From: Geminicoccaceae bacterium | GTDB taxonomy: Bacteria; Pseudomonadota; Alphaproteobacteria; Geminicoccales; Geminicoccaceae | Reading direction: 5' to 3' | NCBI GenBank assembly: GCA_020638495.1 | Contig: JACKIN010000004.1 | Coordinates: 239,272 to 303,271 of the forward strand | DNA: 64,000 bases | Part shown: positions 27,460-40,840 of the stretch, piece after piece | Numbering within the stretch: position 1 is the first letter of the stretch | Layout: each line of letters begins with the position of its first letter | Program-made: the position numbers and the translations under genes | Notes under the pieces: generated by a model | Told to the model about the DNA's origin: nothing | Database searches by the model: none | What the model saw: the letters and a program-made list of their open reading frames with translations, nothing else

Positions 27460-28493
27460 CAGGCGATGCCCGCGCGCAGGCAGTCGTGCAGATGCACGGC
27501 CCCGACCGGCACCTCGTCGCGCAGCACGAAAAGCACGGTGATGGCGTGCCGGTTCATGATCGTCAGCGCCTCGACGGCGAGGGCATCCGGCGCGATCGTC
27601 CGGGGCCCCCGCGTCATCAGCTCGCCCGCCCGGCGGCCGAGCAGATCGGGGCCCATGCGGCGGCGGATGTCGCCGTCGGTGACGATGCCGAGGAGCCTTC
27701 CGCCGTCATCCGCCACGCCGACGCAGCCGAGGCATTTCTCGGTCATCACCACGAGGGCCTCGCTCATCGGGCAGTCGGTCGCAACGAGCGGCAGCTCGCC
27801 CGCGCCCCGCATCAGCTGCTCGACCCGCATGAGCTGGCTGCCGAGCTTGCCGCCCGGATGGAACACGGCGAAATGCTGTGGCGTGAAGCCCGCGCGCTCG
27901 AGCAGGGCCACGGCCAGCGCGTCGCCGAGCGCCAGCATCGCCGTGGTGGAGGTGGTGGGGGCGAGGCCGAGCGGGCAGGCCTCGGTCAGCTCCGGTAGGA
28001 CGAGCGCCACCTCGGCTTCGGTTGCCAGCGTGCTCGCCGCCCGGCCGACCATGGCGATCAGCGGGATGGCGAAACGCCGCGTATACAAAATGAGATCGCG
28101 CAACTCGGCGGTCTCGCCGGAATTGGAGAGGGCGAGCACCGCGTCCTTGGTGGTGATCATGCCGAGATCGCCGTGGCTCGCCTCGCCGGGATGGACGAAC
28201 ATCGCGGGCCGACCGGTCGAGGAGAGGGTGGCCGCGATCTTGCGGGCGACATGGCCGCTCTTGCCCATGCCGGTGCAGACCACCCGGCCCTCGAGCGTGG
28301 CCATCAGCGCCACCGCTGCGGCGAAGGGCGCACCCAGGCCGAGGGCGAGCTGGTCGATGGCGGCGGCCTCGGTGCGCAGCACCGCCTGGCCATGGAGCAC
28401 CGCCGCGGCGTCGAGCGCCTCCGCGTCGGCCGGGCCGTCGTGCGTCTCGCTCTCGCCGCGCAGCCGGACGCTCTGCACCGTCGGCTGGGTCAC
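27459..28493 (-). CDS. kdsD: D-arabinose 5-phosphate isomerase (KpsF/GutQ family)
   Basis: It makes arabinose 5-phosphate from ribulose 5-phosphate for Kdo synthesis in LPS. The 344-residue product has an N-terminal SIS domain with VVCTGMGKSGHVARKIAATLSS in pieces around residue 70, GEASHGDLGMI (about 100) and ALSNSGETAEL. Two CBS domains follow, recognised by MRVEQLMRGAGELPLV and VTDGDIRRRMG. Its position directly in front of lptA supports the role. kdsC and lptC, usual neighbours in this operon, are not found between it and lptA. Confidence 0.95.
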   Translation of the reverse strand: MTQPTVQSVRLRGESETHDGPADAEALDAAAVLHGQAVLRTEAAAIDQLALGLGAPFAAAVALMATLEGRVVCTGMGKSGHVARKIAATLSSTGRPAMFVHPGEASHGDLGMITTKDAVLALSNSGETAELRDLILYTRRFAIPLIAMVGRAASTLATEAEVALVLPELTEACPLGLAPTTSTTAMLALGDALAVALLERAGFTPQHFAVFHPGGKLGSQLMRVEQLMRGAGELPLVATDCPMSEALVVMTEKCLGCVGVADDGGRLLGIVTDGDIRRRMGPDLLGRRAGELMTRGPRTIAPDALAVEALTIMNRHAITVLFVLRDEVPVGAVHLHDCLRAGIA

Positions 28494-28742
28494 GCCGTGG
28501 CTCCTCTGCTGCCGTGTCGGCTCGTGTTCCGCCCCATCACCAAGAGATCAGGCTCCCACCGGGCCGGATCCCGCCGTCCGGGCCTCCGCCCGGGCACCAG
28601 CGGCACCGGCCATCGTGGCGACTGGGCCGGACTATGGGCTTCGGCATCCGGCCGGTCAATCGCCACCCGGGGCGCTGCCCGGCCACGATGCCGCACGCCG
28701 GCGGGCAGCACCCGTCGGCTGGCCCGCCGCCCTGGCCGGCGC

Positions 28743-29351
28743 TCAGGAATGCGCGAAAACATCGATGTCGGCCCAGCCCGCGAGGTCGAGGGCGGCACGG
28801 GTCGGCAGGAAATCGAAGCAGGCCGCGGCGAGCGCCGCGCGGCCCTCCCGCTCGAGCATCGGATCGAGACGCTCCTTCAGCGCGTGCAGATGGAGGACAT
28901 CCTGCGCCGCGTAGCGCTGCTGTGCCTCGCTCAGCGCCGGCGCACCCCAGTCCGAGCTCTGCTCGGCCTTCGAGAGGTCGATGCCGAGGAGCTCGCGGCA
29001 GAGGTCCTTGAGGCCGTGCCGGTCGGTGTAGGTGCGCACCAGCCGCGAGGCGATCTTGGTGCAGTAGAGGGGCCGTGCGTCGATGCCCAGGTGATGGCGC
29101 AGCACGGCGAGATCGAAGCGGGCGAAATGGAAGAGCTTGAGCCGCGCCGGATCGGCCAGCACGGCACCGAGCCGCGGCGCCTTGCCGCCCGTCAGCTGCA
29201 CCAGATGGGCGTTGCCGTCGCCGGCCGAGAGCTGGATCACGCAGAGCCGGTCGCGGTGCGGCAGGAGGCCCATGGTCTCGGTGTCGACGGCTACCACCGA
29301 CCCGAGCTCGAGCCCGTCCGGCAGGTCGTCCACATGGAGGGTCACGCTCAT
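28743..29351 (-). CDS. RNase D-type 3'-5' exonuclease (DEDD domain only)
   Basis: The 202-residue protein is the catalytic DnaQ-like domain of ribonuclease D without the two HRDC domains. The acidic residues are visible in VAVDTETMGL (Exo I), FHFARFDLAVL (Exo II) and a later YAAQDVLHLHAL (Exo III, with the tyrosine of the DEDDy group). This short form is common in alphaproteobacteria next to the kdsD-lpt cluster. It should trim 3' ends of structured RNAs, though the substrate is not known. 249 bases with no visible gene separate it from kdsD; they contain a 6-bp GC hairpin at 28578-28593 without a T-run. Confidence 0.9.
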   Translation of the reverse strand: MSVTLHVDDLPDGLELGSVVAVDTETMGLLPHRDRLCVIQLSAGDGNAHLVQLTGGKAPRLGAVLADPARLKLFHFARFDLAVLRHHLGIDARPLYCTKIASRLVRTYTDRHGLKDLCRELLGIDLSKAEQSSDWGAPALSEAQQRYAAQDVLHLHALKERLDPMLEREGRAALAAACFDFLPTRAALDLAGWADIDVFAHS

Positions 29352-29503
29352 CGCAGCAAAACCACCGCTCCCTGATCATCCGCCGGCTGGGGATCGCCTG
29401 CCATCCGGGGGTCGGCCGATGTCCGGGCCTCGCGCGAGGACTGCGGCACCGGCGGCCGTCACAACTCATGCAACGGCCGCGGTAAAGGTGGCGTTAACGC
29501 CGT

Positions 29504-29590
29504 TGGTGCCCAGGAGAGGACTCGAACCTCCACGACCAGAAGGTCACTAGCACCTGAAGCTAGCGCGTCTACCAGTTCCGCCACCTGGGC
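29504..29590 (-). tRNA. tRNA-Leu (anticodon CAG)
   Basis: The 87-base type II tRNA reads on the minus strand. The acceptor stem pairs GCCCAGG with CCTGGGC, the anticodon stem and loop are GCTAGC-TTCAGGT-GCTAG with CAG at its centre, a long variable arm (about TGACCTTCTGGTCG) is present, and the T loop is TTCGAGT. The CCA end is encoded (29504-29506). The anticodon CAG reads CUG, the commonest leucine codon in genes of this base composition. Confidence 0.97.
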
Positions 29591-29770
29591 TTGGGCGGTG
29601 CATCTATGAATGTTTGGCCGCCGCGTCAAGCTCGCCGGCGCCCGGGCGTGCAACGCGCGCCGGCAACCTTGCCGGGGGCTGCGCGCTCGGCGCATCTTGC
29701 ATCCGAAGCCGGCATTGCCGACAACACGCCTGCGCCGACAGGCGACGCCGCTTCGAGGAGGATTCCCTTC

Positions 29771-30712
29771 ATGCGCAACCAGGTCGTCACGGTCTTTGGC
29801 GGCACCGGCTTCATCGGCCGCCAGCTCGTCCAGCATCTGGCCGGGCTCGGTGCGGCGCTGCGCGTGCCGACCCGCGACCCGGACCGGGCGGGCTTCCTCC
29901 GGCCGATGGGCGATGTCGGCCAGATCGCCATCCTGCCCGCGAGTGCCGACCCGGAGGGCGTCGCCCGACTGGTCCATGGCACCGCGGCCGCGGTCAATCT
30001 GGTCGGCATCCTGCACGAACGGCGGGACGGCGATTTCCTGAAGGTCCATCGCGACTTCGCCGGCACCGTGGCCACCGCCGCCAAGGCCGCCGGCACGCGT
30101 CGCCTCGTCCATCTCTCGGCGATCGGCGCCGACCCGGACGGTGCTGCCCGCTATGCCCGGAGCAAGGGCGAAGGCGAGGCGGCGGTGCGCCGGGCCTGCC
30201 CCGAGGCCACCATCCTCCGGCCGAGCATCGTCTTCGGCCCGGGCGACGGGTTCTTCACCCGCTTCGCGCGGATGAGCATGCTCTCGCCGGTGCTGCCGCT
30301 GATCGAGGGCGGCCGGACCCGCTTCCAGCCGGTCTATGTGGGCGATGTGGTCGAGGCGATCACGACCTGCCTCGCGGACGACGTCGGGCGAGGCAAGACC
30401 TTCGAGCTCGGCGGGCCGCGCATCGCCAGCTTCGAGGAACTGCTCCGCTACCTCCTCGCCACGCTGCATCGGCGCCGGCTGCTGCTGCCGGTGCCGGCGC
30501 GCCTTGCCGCCTTCCAGGCACGTTTCCTGGAATACCTGCCGAGCCCACCCTTGACGCGCGACCAGATCAGGCTGCTGCAGAAAGACAACGTGGTCGCCCC
30601 GGGAGCGCTGACGCTCGCCGACCTCGGCATCGAGCCGACGCCGCTCGAGACCGTCGTGCCGCGCTATCTGGCACCGTTCAAGCGGCAGCAGCCACGACTG
30701 CGGCCGGCCTGA
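29771..30712 (+). CDS. NDUFA9-like NAD(P)-binding protein (complex I-associated, atypical SDR)
   Basis: The 313-residue protein has an N-terminal Rossmann motif VTVFGGTGFIGRQLVQHL, then the stretches LVHLSAIGADPDG and ATILRPSIVFGPGDGFF that mark the NDUFA9/39-kDa subgroup. In alphaproteobacteria and mitochondria such proteins associate with or help assemble respiratory complex I, and no catalytic activity is known for them. GAGGAGG about 10 bases upstream supports the ATG at 29771. It lies between tRNA-Leu (divergent) and the gltD promoter, apparently as a single-gene unit. Confidence 0.9.
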   Translation: MRNQVVTVFGGTGFIGRQLVQHLAGLGAALRVPTRDPDRAGFLRPMGDVGQIAILPASADPEGVARLVHGTAAAVNLVGILHERRDGDFLKVHRDFAGTVATAAKAAGTRRLVHLSAIGADPDGAARYARSKGEGEAAVRRACPEATILRPSIVFGPGDGFFTRFARMSMLSPVLPLIEGGRTRFQPVYVGDVVEAITTCLADDVGRGKTFELGGPRIASFEELLRYLLATLHRRRLLLPVPARLAAFQARFLEYLPSPPLTRDQIRLLQKDNVVAPGALTLADLGIEPTPLETVVPRYLAPFKRQQPRLRPA

Positions 30713-30719
30713 CGGAGTA

Positions 30720-30734
30720 GTCGCGAAAAGCGAC
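30720..30734 (+). terminator. weak hairpin after the NDUFA9-like gene
   Basis: GTCGC and GCGAC form a 5-bp stem around GAAAA, starting 8 bases after the stop codon and followed by CTGTTTCC. The stem is short and the T-run imperfect, so termination may be partial. The rest of 30713-31012 holds the gltD promoter described next, and I see no gene in it. Confidence 0.35.
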
Positions 30735-30835
30735 CTGTTTCCAGTCGAGCACTCCACGCGGCACCACTGCAGCACCAGAACGGCGAAAGAAGCAAGAAAA
30801 GCAGTCGCAGAACGTGACGAAATGGTGATGGGATG

Positions 30836-30864
30836 CTGGACGCATGCGTCCAACGTGGTATAAC
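30836..30864 (+). promoter_or_regulatory. candidate gltD promoter with overlapping palindromic operator
   Basis: CTGGAC (30836-30841) and TATAAC (30859-30864) are spaced by 17 bases, a good sigma-70 match for this GC-rich genome. A perfect 16-base palindrome TGGACGCATGCGTCCA (30837-30852) overlaps the -35 box and most of the spacer, so a dimeric repressor bound there would block RNA polymerase. It is about 150 bases upstream of the gltD start. No known consensus (for example Lrp or NtrC) is evident to me. Confidence 0.5.
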
Positions 30865-31012
30865 CCGCCCCGTTACGAACATCGCGAGCTGCTTCGTGCG
30901 CCGGGCCACCGGACGGCGCGCTGCGGTGTGGTCGACCGAGCGGGCACGCCGGCGGTTGGCATGGACCGGGTCGCGTCTGCGTCGAGACGAGATTGGCAGG
31001 AGGAGGCGCCTC

Positions 31013-32482
31013 ATGGCCGCCAGGATGATGCAGTTCACCGACGTGCCGCAGGCGATGCCGAACAAGCGCGCCGCCGACGAGCGGGCGCAGGATTTCGGCG
31101 AGATCTACGGCCGCTACGACGAGCGCCGGGCCGCCGACCAGGCGTCGCGTTGCGAGCAGTGCGGCATTCCCTTCTGCCAGGTGCATTGCCCGCTCCACAA
31201 CAACATCCCGGACTGGCTCCGGCTGACCGCCGAAGGGCGCCTCGAGGAGGCCTACGAGCTCGCCTCGGCAACCAACAACATGCCCGAGATCTGTGGCCGG
31301 ATCTGCCCGCAGGACCGGCTCTGCGAGGGCAATTGCGTGATCGAGCAGGCCGGCCACGGCACGGTCACCATCGGTGCCATCGAGAAGCACATCACCGACA
31401 CCGCCTTCGACATGGGCTGGGTCCAGCCCGTGCGGCCGCTGCACGAGCGGCCGGAGAGCGTCGGCATCATCGGCGCCGGGCCGGCCGGGCTCGCCGCCGC
31501 CGAGGAGCTGCGCCGCGAAGGCTACCAGGTGCGCGTCTACGACCGCTACGACCGGGTCGGCGGCCTTTTGATCTACGGCATCCCCGGCTTCAAGCTGGAG
31601 AAGCCCATTGTCGAGCGCCGCGCCGAGCTGCTGCGCCAGGGGGGGGTCGCCTTCGAGCTGGGCGCCGATATCGGCGGGGCCGGTGCCGCGCTCGGCTTCG
31701 CCGAGCTGCGCCGGCGGCACGATGCGGTGCTGATCGCGACCGGGGTCTACAAGGCCCGCGCTTTGGCAGCGCCGGGTGTCGGCCAGGACGGCGTGGTCGC
31801 CGCCCTCGACTACCTCACCGCCAGCAACCGCAAGGGCCTCGGCGACAGCGTGCCGGCGTTCGACGCGGGCACGCTCGACGCCCGTGGCAAGCATGTGGTC
31901 GTCGTGGGAGGTGGCGACACCGCCATGGACTGCGTGCGCACCGCCGTCCGCCAGGGGGCGACGTCGGTGAGCTGCCTCTATCGTCGCGACCGGGCCAACA
32001 TGCCGGGCTCGGCGCGCGAGGTCGGCCATGCCGAGGAGGAGGGGGTCGAGTTCGTCTGGCTCGCCGCGCCGGAGGCCTTCCTCGGCGATGGCAAGGTGCG
32101 CGCCGTGCGCGCCTTCCGGATGCGGCTGGGTGCCCCTGACGCCACCGGCCGGCAGACGCCGGAGCCGGTCGAGGGCTCGACCTTCGAGCGGCCGGCGGAT
32201 CTCGTCATCGCCGCCCTCGGCTTCGACCCCGAGGATCTCGTGACGCTCTTCGACGAGCCCGAGCTGCCGGTCAGCCGCTGGGGCACGGTCAAGATCGACT
32301 GGCGGACGATGATGACGGCGCTGCCCGGAGTGTTCGCCGCCGGCGACATCGTCCGTGGCGCCTCGCTCGTCGTCTGGGGGGTGCGCGACGGCCGCGAGGC
32401 CGCCGCCGGCATCCATCGCCATCTGCAGTCCAGCGAGCGGGCCGGCGCCGACAGCGCCGCCGCCCTCGCTCTCGCCTCGTGA
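31013..32482 (+). CDS. gltD: glutamate synthase small subunit
   Basis: The 489-residue subunit oxidises NADPH and passes electrons through Fe-S clusters to the large subunit. The N-terminal domain has two cysteine sets, CEQCGIPFCQVHCP and ICPQDRLCEGNC, that bind [4Fe-4S] clusters. The FAD motif is GIIGAGPAGLAAAEEL (about 155) and the NADPH motif VVVGGGDTAMDC (about 300). AGGAGGAGG before ATG 31013 decides the start. Its TGA at 32480-32482 is followed at 12 bases by the gltB start, so both are made from one message, in the order gltD-gltB, the reverse of enterobacteria. Confidence 0.97.
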   Translation: MAARMMQFTDVPQAMPNKRAADERAQDFGEIYGRYDERRAADQASRCEQCGIPFCQVHCPLHNNIPDWLRLTAEGRLEEAYELASATNNMPEICGRICPQDRLCEGNCVIEQAGHGTVTIGAIEKHITDTAFDMGWVQPVRPLHERPESVGIIGAGPAGLAAAEELRREGYQVRVYDRYDRVGGLLIYGIPGFKLEKPIVERRAELLRQGGVAFELGADIGGAGAALGFAELRRRHDAVLIATGVYKARALAAPGVGQDGVVAALDYLTASNRKGLGDSVPAFDAGTLDARGKHVVVVGGGDTAMDCVRTAVRQGATSVSCLYRRDRANMPGSAREVGHAEEEGVEFVWLAAPEAFLGDGKVRAVRAFRMRLGAPDATGRQTPEPVEGSTFERPADLVIAALGFDPEDLVTLFDEPELPVSRWGTVKIDWRTMMTALPGVFAAGDIVRGASLVVWGVRDGREAAAGIHRHLQSSERAGADSAAALALAS

Positions 32483-32493
32483 AGGTCGCCGCC

Positions 32494-37031
<4,538 letters not shown>

Positions 37032-37035
<4 letters not shown>

Positions 37036-38333
37036 GGCGCTTTCTGGTTCTGGCGCTGGCCCTCGCTCTTGCGGGTCCGGCACTGGCGACGCCGCCGGTG
37101 CCGGCCTCGCGCGACGCCATCAACGAAGCGCTGGACGGCATCCAGTCGCTGCCCTTGCCACTGCCGGAGGCGGGCGAGCTCCGGGTGGGTCGGCCGGCCG
37201 ACGAGCGGCGGCTCAACCGCGGCTTCCTCGAGGATCTGGCGGCCCAGCCGGACTGGCCGGATCAGGGCATCGTCATTGCCGCCGGGCGCTACCGGCTCGA
37301 GGACGTGGCGACCGAGCTCGATCGCCCCGAGCTGCTCGCCTGCGAGACCGACACCTGCCGACTGGCGGCACCGCTGGCCGTCGAGCACGGCGCCGTGCTG
37401 GTCATCGAGGGCCTGACGGTCGAGCTCGAGCAGCGGGCCGGAGCGGCAATCGTCGCCTTCGGCGACCTCTTCATCAGCCTCTCCGCCATCGAGGGACGGG
37501 CCGGCGACGCACCGGCAACCACGGATGGCGAGGCGTTTCGCCCCTTCATCGTCGCCTTTGACCGGAGCCGGACGGTCATCCGCGGCAGTCGGCTCGCCGC
37601 GCTCGGCTATGACGGCAACGGTGCGACGGGCCTCTCCGTCACCGTCACCAGCCGCGACGACCCGCCGGCCCGGCCGGTGCTGCAGCTCGTCGGCAACCTG
37701 ATCGAAGGCATGTATGACGGCGTGCAGGTGCGTGGTGCCGCCGAGGCGACGCTCCTGCGCAACCGGATCAGGGCCTCGCTGCGGCACGGCATCGCGATCC
37801 GCGACGGCACCGCCGACGGCCTGATCGCCGACAACGACATCGTCGGCAGCGGTGCCATGGCCGACAACGGCAACGGCCTCCTCCTGTCCCGCGGCATCAC
37901 CCGGACGGCAGTCCTCGCCAACCGGATCATCGACAGCGCCGGGGCCGGCATCCAGATCGACAAGGGCGCCTTCGATCTGACCCTCGCCGGCAACGAGCTG
38001 GCGCGCAGCGGGCGCGACGGGCTCGTGCTCTACGAGAGCTGGTCGGTCGACCTCCAGCGCAACGCCATCGCCCAGAACGGCCGTTCCGGCATCCGCATCC
38101 GCGCCGCCGACGGCATCCTCGTCTCCGAGAACGGCCTCACCGGCAATGCCCGCGCCGGCATCGACCTGCAGGACTGGAGCACGGTCACGAAGCCGCCGAG
38201 CGAGGAGGAGGCGGCGCTGATCCGCCCGACCGAGGTGACCGTCAAGGGCAACCGCTTCGCCGACAACGCCAGGGGCGACTGCGTGGTGCAGGGCGTGGTC
38301 ACGATCCTGCCGGCGGAAGGCAGCGATTGCTGA
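37032..38333 (+). CDS. secreted right-handed parallel beta-helix protein (first of a tandem pair)
   Basis: Function unknown. The 433-residue product starts with a clear signal peptide (MRRFLVLALALALAGPALAT, cleavage near residue 20). About 170 residues of unassigned N-terminal domain follow, with two cysteines in LLACETDTCRLAAPL. From about residue 190 to 410 there are short Asn/Gly-rich turns such as GLLLSRGITRTAVLANRIIDS, typical of PbH1 or NosD-like coils. It ends ARGDCVVQGVVTILPAEGSDC. The start ATG overlaps the gltB stop (ATGA). Such folds often bind or cleave polysaccharide, but no catalytic residues can be assigned here. The next gene is its paralogue. Confidence 0.85.
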
Positions 38334-39631
38334 GACGGGCGACGCTCGCCACCCTGGCCTTCCTCGCCTTCGCTTCGTCCACCCTGGCCCAGGTGCCCAC
38401 GCCGGCCGAGATCGCCGCCCTCGCCGACGAGATCCTCGCCGAGCCGGTGCCGGCCCCGCTGGCCGGCGAGGTCGCCCTGGCCGAGGCCGCGAACGAGCCG
38501 GCGCTGCGGCGGGGCTTCCTCGACGAGCTCGAGGCGCTGCCGGGCTGGCAGGGCGTCGCCATCGTGCTGCGCTCCGGCCGGCATCGGCTCGAGGCGCTGC
38601 CGGCCCGGATCGACCGGCCCGATCTCCTCGCCTGCGACGGCCGGCGCTGCCGGCTGGCCGCCCCGCTCGTCGTCGCCGCCGGTGCCGTCCTCGTCATCGA
38701 CGGCATCGAGCTGCGCCTGGCGCAGGAAACCGGCGCCCTGGTCAGCGCCCATGGCGGGCTCTTCATCAGCGATTCCGAGCTCCTCGGCTGGAACGATGAG
38801 GCCGACATGCCGGCCCGGACCGACGACCGCGGCACGGCGTTCCGCCCCTGGATCACCGGGCTCGAGGACAACCGGACGGTGGTCCGCCGCAGCCGCCTCG
38901 CCCATCTGGGCTACCAGGGCACCTCCACCTTCGGTCTGGCCTTCACCCATGGCGGCCGCGATCCGGCGGAAGGGGGGCCCCGGGTCAGCGTCGTCGCCAA
39001 CGCCATCGAGGACCTCTATTTCGGCTTCTTCAGCTTCGGTGCAGTGGGGGTCGAGGTCATCCAGAACGAGATCAGCCGGAGCCACGTCTACGGCGTCGAC
39101 CCGCATGACGCGACCCGCGACATGCTGATTGCCCAGAACACCGTCACCGGCACGCGGCGCAGCCACGGCATCATCCTCAGCCGCGAGATCCATGATGCGA
39201 TGGTGGTCCTGAACCAGAGCAGCGACAATGCCGGCGCCGGCCTCTTCATCGACAAGGGCAGCCACGACGTGACCTTTGCCCGCAACCGCGCCTTCGCCAA
39301 TGGCAAGGACGGGATCGTCGTCTACGAGAGCCGTGACATCACCATCACCCGCAACGAGCTCTTCGCCAATGGCCGCGCCGGGATCCGCGTGCGCGCCTCG
39401 GCCGATGTCCGGGTGTCGGGCAACGCCATCCGGCACGATGCCGGCCCCGGGATCTTCGTCTACGACTGGAGCCACGCCGCCCGCGAGCCCGACGAGGAGG
39501 ATGCGACGCACCTCCTGCCGACGAGCGTCGAGCTTTCCAGCAACAGCCTCGCCAACAATGCCGGCGGCGACTGCAGCATCCAGGGCGAGGTCGAGATCCG
39601 CATCCCGCCCAATGGCTACAGCGACTGCTGA
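38327..39631 (+). CDS. secreted right-handed parallel beta-helix protein (second of a tandem pair)
   Basis: Function unknown. The 434-residue protein is a paralogue of its neighbour: the same order of signal peptide (ending about FASSTLAQ), the cysteine pair LLACDGRRCRLAAPL, a central segment AFRPWITGLEDNRTVVRRSRLA, beta-helix coils (DITITRNELFANGRAGIRVRA) and a C-terminus GGDCSIQGEVEIRIPPNGYSDC. The start is TTG 38327 with GGAAGG 6 bases upstream; it overlaps the preceding stop by 7 bases, indicating coupled translation. The four conserved cysteines suggest disulfides in the periplasm or outside. Confidence 0.85.
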   Translation: MLRRATLATLAFLAFASSTLAQVPTPAEIAALADEILAEPVPAPLAGEVALAEAANEPALRRGFLDELEALPGWQGVAIVLRSGRHRLEALPARIDRPDLLACDGRRCRLAAPLVVAAGAVLVIDGIELRLAQETGALVSAHGGLFISDSELLGWNDEADMPARTDDRGTAFRPWITGLEDNRTVVRRSRLAHLGYQGTSTFGLAFTHGGRDPAEGGPRVSVVANAIEDLYFGFFSFGAVGVEVIQNEISRSHVYGVDPHDATRDMLIAQNTVTGTRRSHGIILSREIHDAMVVLNQSSDNAGAGLFIDKGSHDVTFARNRAFANGKDGIVVYESRDITITRNELFANGRAGIRVRASADVRVSGNAIRHDAGPGIFVYDWSHAAREPDEEDATHLLPTSVELSSNSLANNAGGDCSIQGEVEIRIPPNGYSDC

Positions 39632-39632
39632 C

Positions 39633-39657
39633 GGCTTCGTCAGGCCTGCGCGAAGCC
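39633..39657. terminator. hairpin between convergent genes
   Basis: GGCTTCG (39633-39639) and CGAAGCC (39651-39657) form a perfect 7-bp stem with an 11-base loop, 2 bases after the stop of the beta-helix gene. It overlaps the last codons of the convergent DUF2892 gene. No T-run is present on either side, so it may act as a bidirectional processing or pause element. Confidence 0.35.
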
Positions 39658-39849
39658 GGCCTTGGTTGGCAGGCCCATCCGCTTCAACGTCATCACCACG
39701 GGACAGACGCCGGTGAAGCTCGCCTGGATCAGATGCGCGCCCAAAAGCCCGGTGACCCAGAGCCAGTTGAGGCTTTGCCAGACAGCCAGCAACACCGTGA
39801 CCAGCACCAGAACGCCAACGACGAGGAGAATGGCACGTTCCACCGTCAT
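39640..39849 (-). CDS. small inner-membrane protein, DUF2892 (YgaP-type membrane domain)
   Basis: The 69-residue protein has two hydrophobic helices, AILLVVGVLVLVTVLLAV and the weaker LWVTGLLGAHLIQASF, and ends in GVCPVVMTLKRMGLPTKAG, the usual DUF2892 tail with the CP pair. GGGAGG lies 6 bases before ATG 39849. In other bacteria the same domain is found alone or fused to a rhodanese; no rhodanese is encoded here. It follows ppk2 by 67 bases. Its role is unknown. Confidence 0.88.
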   Translation of the reverse strand: MTVERAILLVVGVLVLVTVLLAVWQSLNWLWVTGLLGAHLIQASFTGVCPVVMTLKRMGLPTKAGFAQA

Positions 39850-39916
39850 TCCGGTCCTCCCGCGATTGTCCAACTCGGCATTATCGGCAGTCGGACAGAG
39901 GCGCGCAAGTCCGCCG

Positions 39917-40765
39917 TCAGTAATGCGCCGGCACCAGCTCGCCGGCACCCAGCCCCTCGCGCGCACCCTTGGGCCGCGACTGCGCCTTGGGCATCTTCGG
40001 CAGCTCCGGCGGGACCTTCTCGTAAGGAATGCTGTCCAGGAGGTGCCTGATCAGGTTGAGCCGGGCGCGGCGCTTGTCGTCGGCCGGGACAATGTGCCAG
40101 GGGGCCTCCGGCGCATGCGTGGCCGCGATCATCCGCTGGTAGGCGGCGGTGTAGTCCCACCAGCGGCGCACCGATTCGGTGTCCATCGGGCTCAGCTTCC
40201 AGTGCTTGAGCGGCTCCTTGATCCTCGCCCCGAAACGCCGCCGCTGCTCGCCCTGGCTGACGTCGAGGAAGTACTTGCGCAGAATGATGCCGCTATTGAC
40301 GATCATTTCCCGCTCGAAGGCCGGGGTCAGGGCCAGAAAGCGCTCGTATTCCTCGTCGGTGCAGAACCCCATCACCCGCTCGACGCCCGCCCGGTTGTAC
40401 CACGAGCGGTCGAACAGGATGATCTCGCCGGCCGCCGGGAAATGCTGGATGTAGCGCTGGGCGTAGATCTGCGTCCGCTCGCGGTCCGACGGCGCCGGCA
40501 GGGCGACATGCTTGAACACGCGCGGGCTGGCGCGACCGGTGATGCGACTGATCACGCCACCCTTGCCGGCCGTGTCCCGCCCCTCGAAGACGACGATGAT
40601 CCGCTGCTGCGCCGCCTTGACCCAGGCCTGCAGCCGGGTCAGCTCGACCTGCAGCTCGTGCAGCTCCTGCTCGAAGACCTTGCGCTTCATCTTCTCGGGC
40701 GCGGCTGCCTCCGCCGCCGGGCTTGCCTTCGCCGCGTGCTTCTTCTTGCCCAAGACCCTCTCCAC
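39917..40765 (-). CDS. ppk2: polyphosphate kinase 2
   Basis: PPK2 transfers phosphate between polyphosphate and nucleotides. The 282-residue product carries the Walker A loop FEGRDTAGKGGVI near residue 60, ILFDRSWYNRAGVERVMGF (Walker B region, about 115-133), and the lid arginines in SQGEQRRRFGARIKEPLKHWK. It is a single-domain (class I-like) enzyme; whether it favours ADP or GDP, or synthesis or use of polyphosphate, is not readable. The start is GTG 40765. The first 25 residues are Lys/Ala-rich. Confidence 0.95.
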   Translation of the reverse strand: MERVLGKKKHAAKASPAAEAAAPEKMKRKVFEQELHELQVELTRLQAWVKAAQQRIIVVFEGRDTAGKGGVISRITGRASPRVFKHVALPAPSDRERTQIYAQRYIQHFPAAGEIILFDRSWYNRAGVERVMGFCTDEEYERFLALTPAFEREMIVNSGIILRKYFLDVSQGEQRRRFGARIKEPLKHWKLSPMDTESVRRWWDYTAAYQRMIAATHAPEAPWHIVPADDKRRARLNLIRHLLDSIPYEKVPPELPKMPKAQSRPKGAREGLGAGELVPAHY

Positions 40766-40840
40766 TCGATATCCGGTGTAGTCGCGAGTGTGACCGGGGT
40801 CGGGCGGCCGGGCAAGGCGTGACGCAGGCTGGCCTCGGGC

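Noticed and set aside
28494..28742. A diverged lptC or kdsC in the gap upstream of kdsD
   Set aside because: No frame of suitable length with a membrane anchor or a phosphatase motif is present on either strand.
29459..32422. A 987-codon minus-strand frame spanning tRNA-Leu, the NDUFA9-like gene and gltD
   Set aside because: It runs across a tRNA and opposite two well-supported genes, and its product has no domain.
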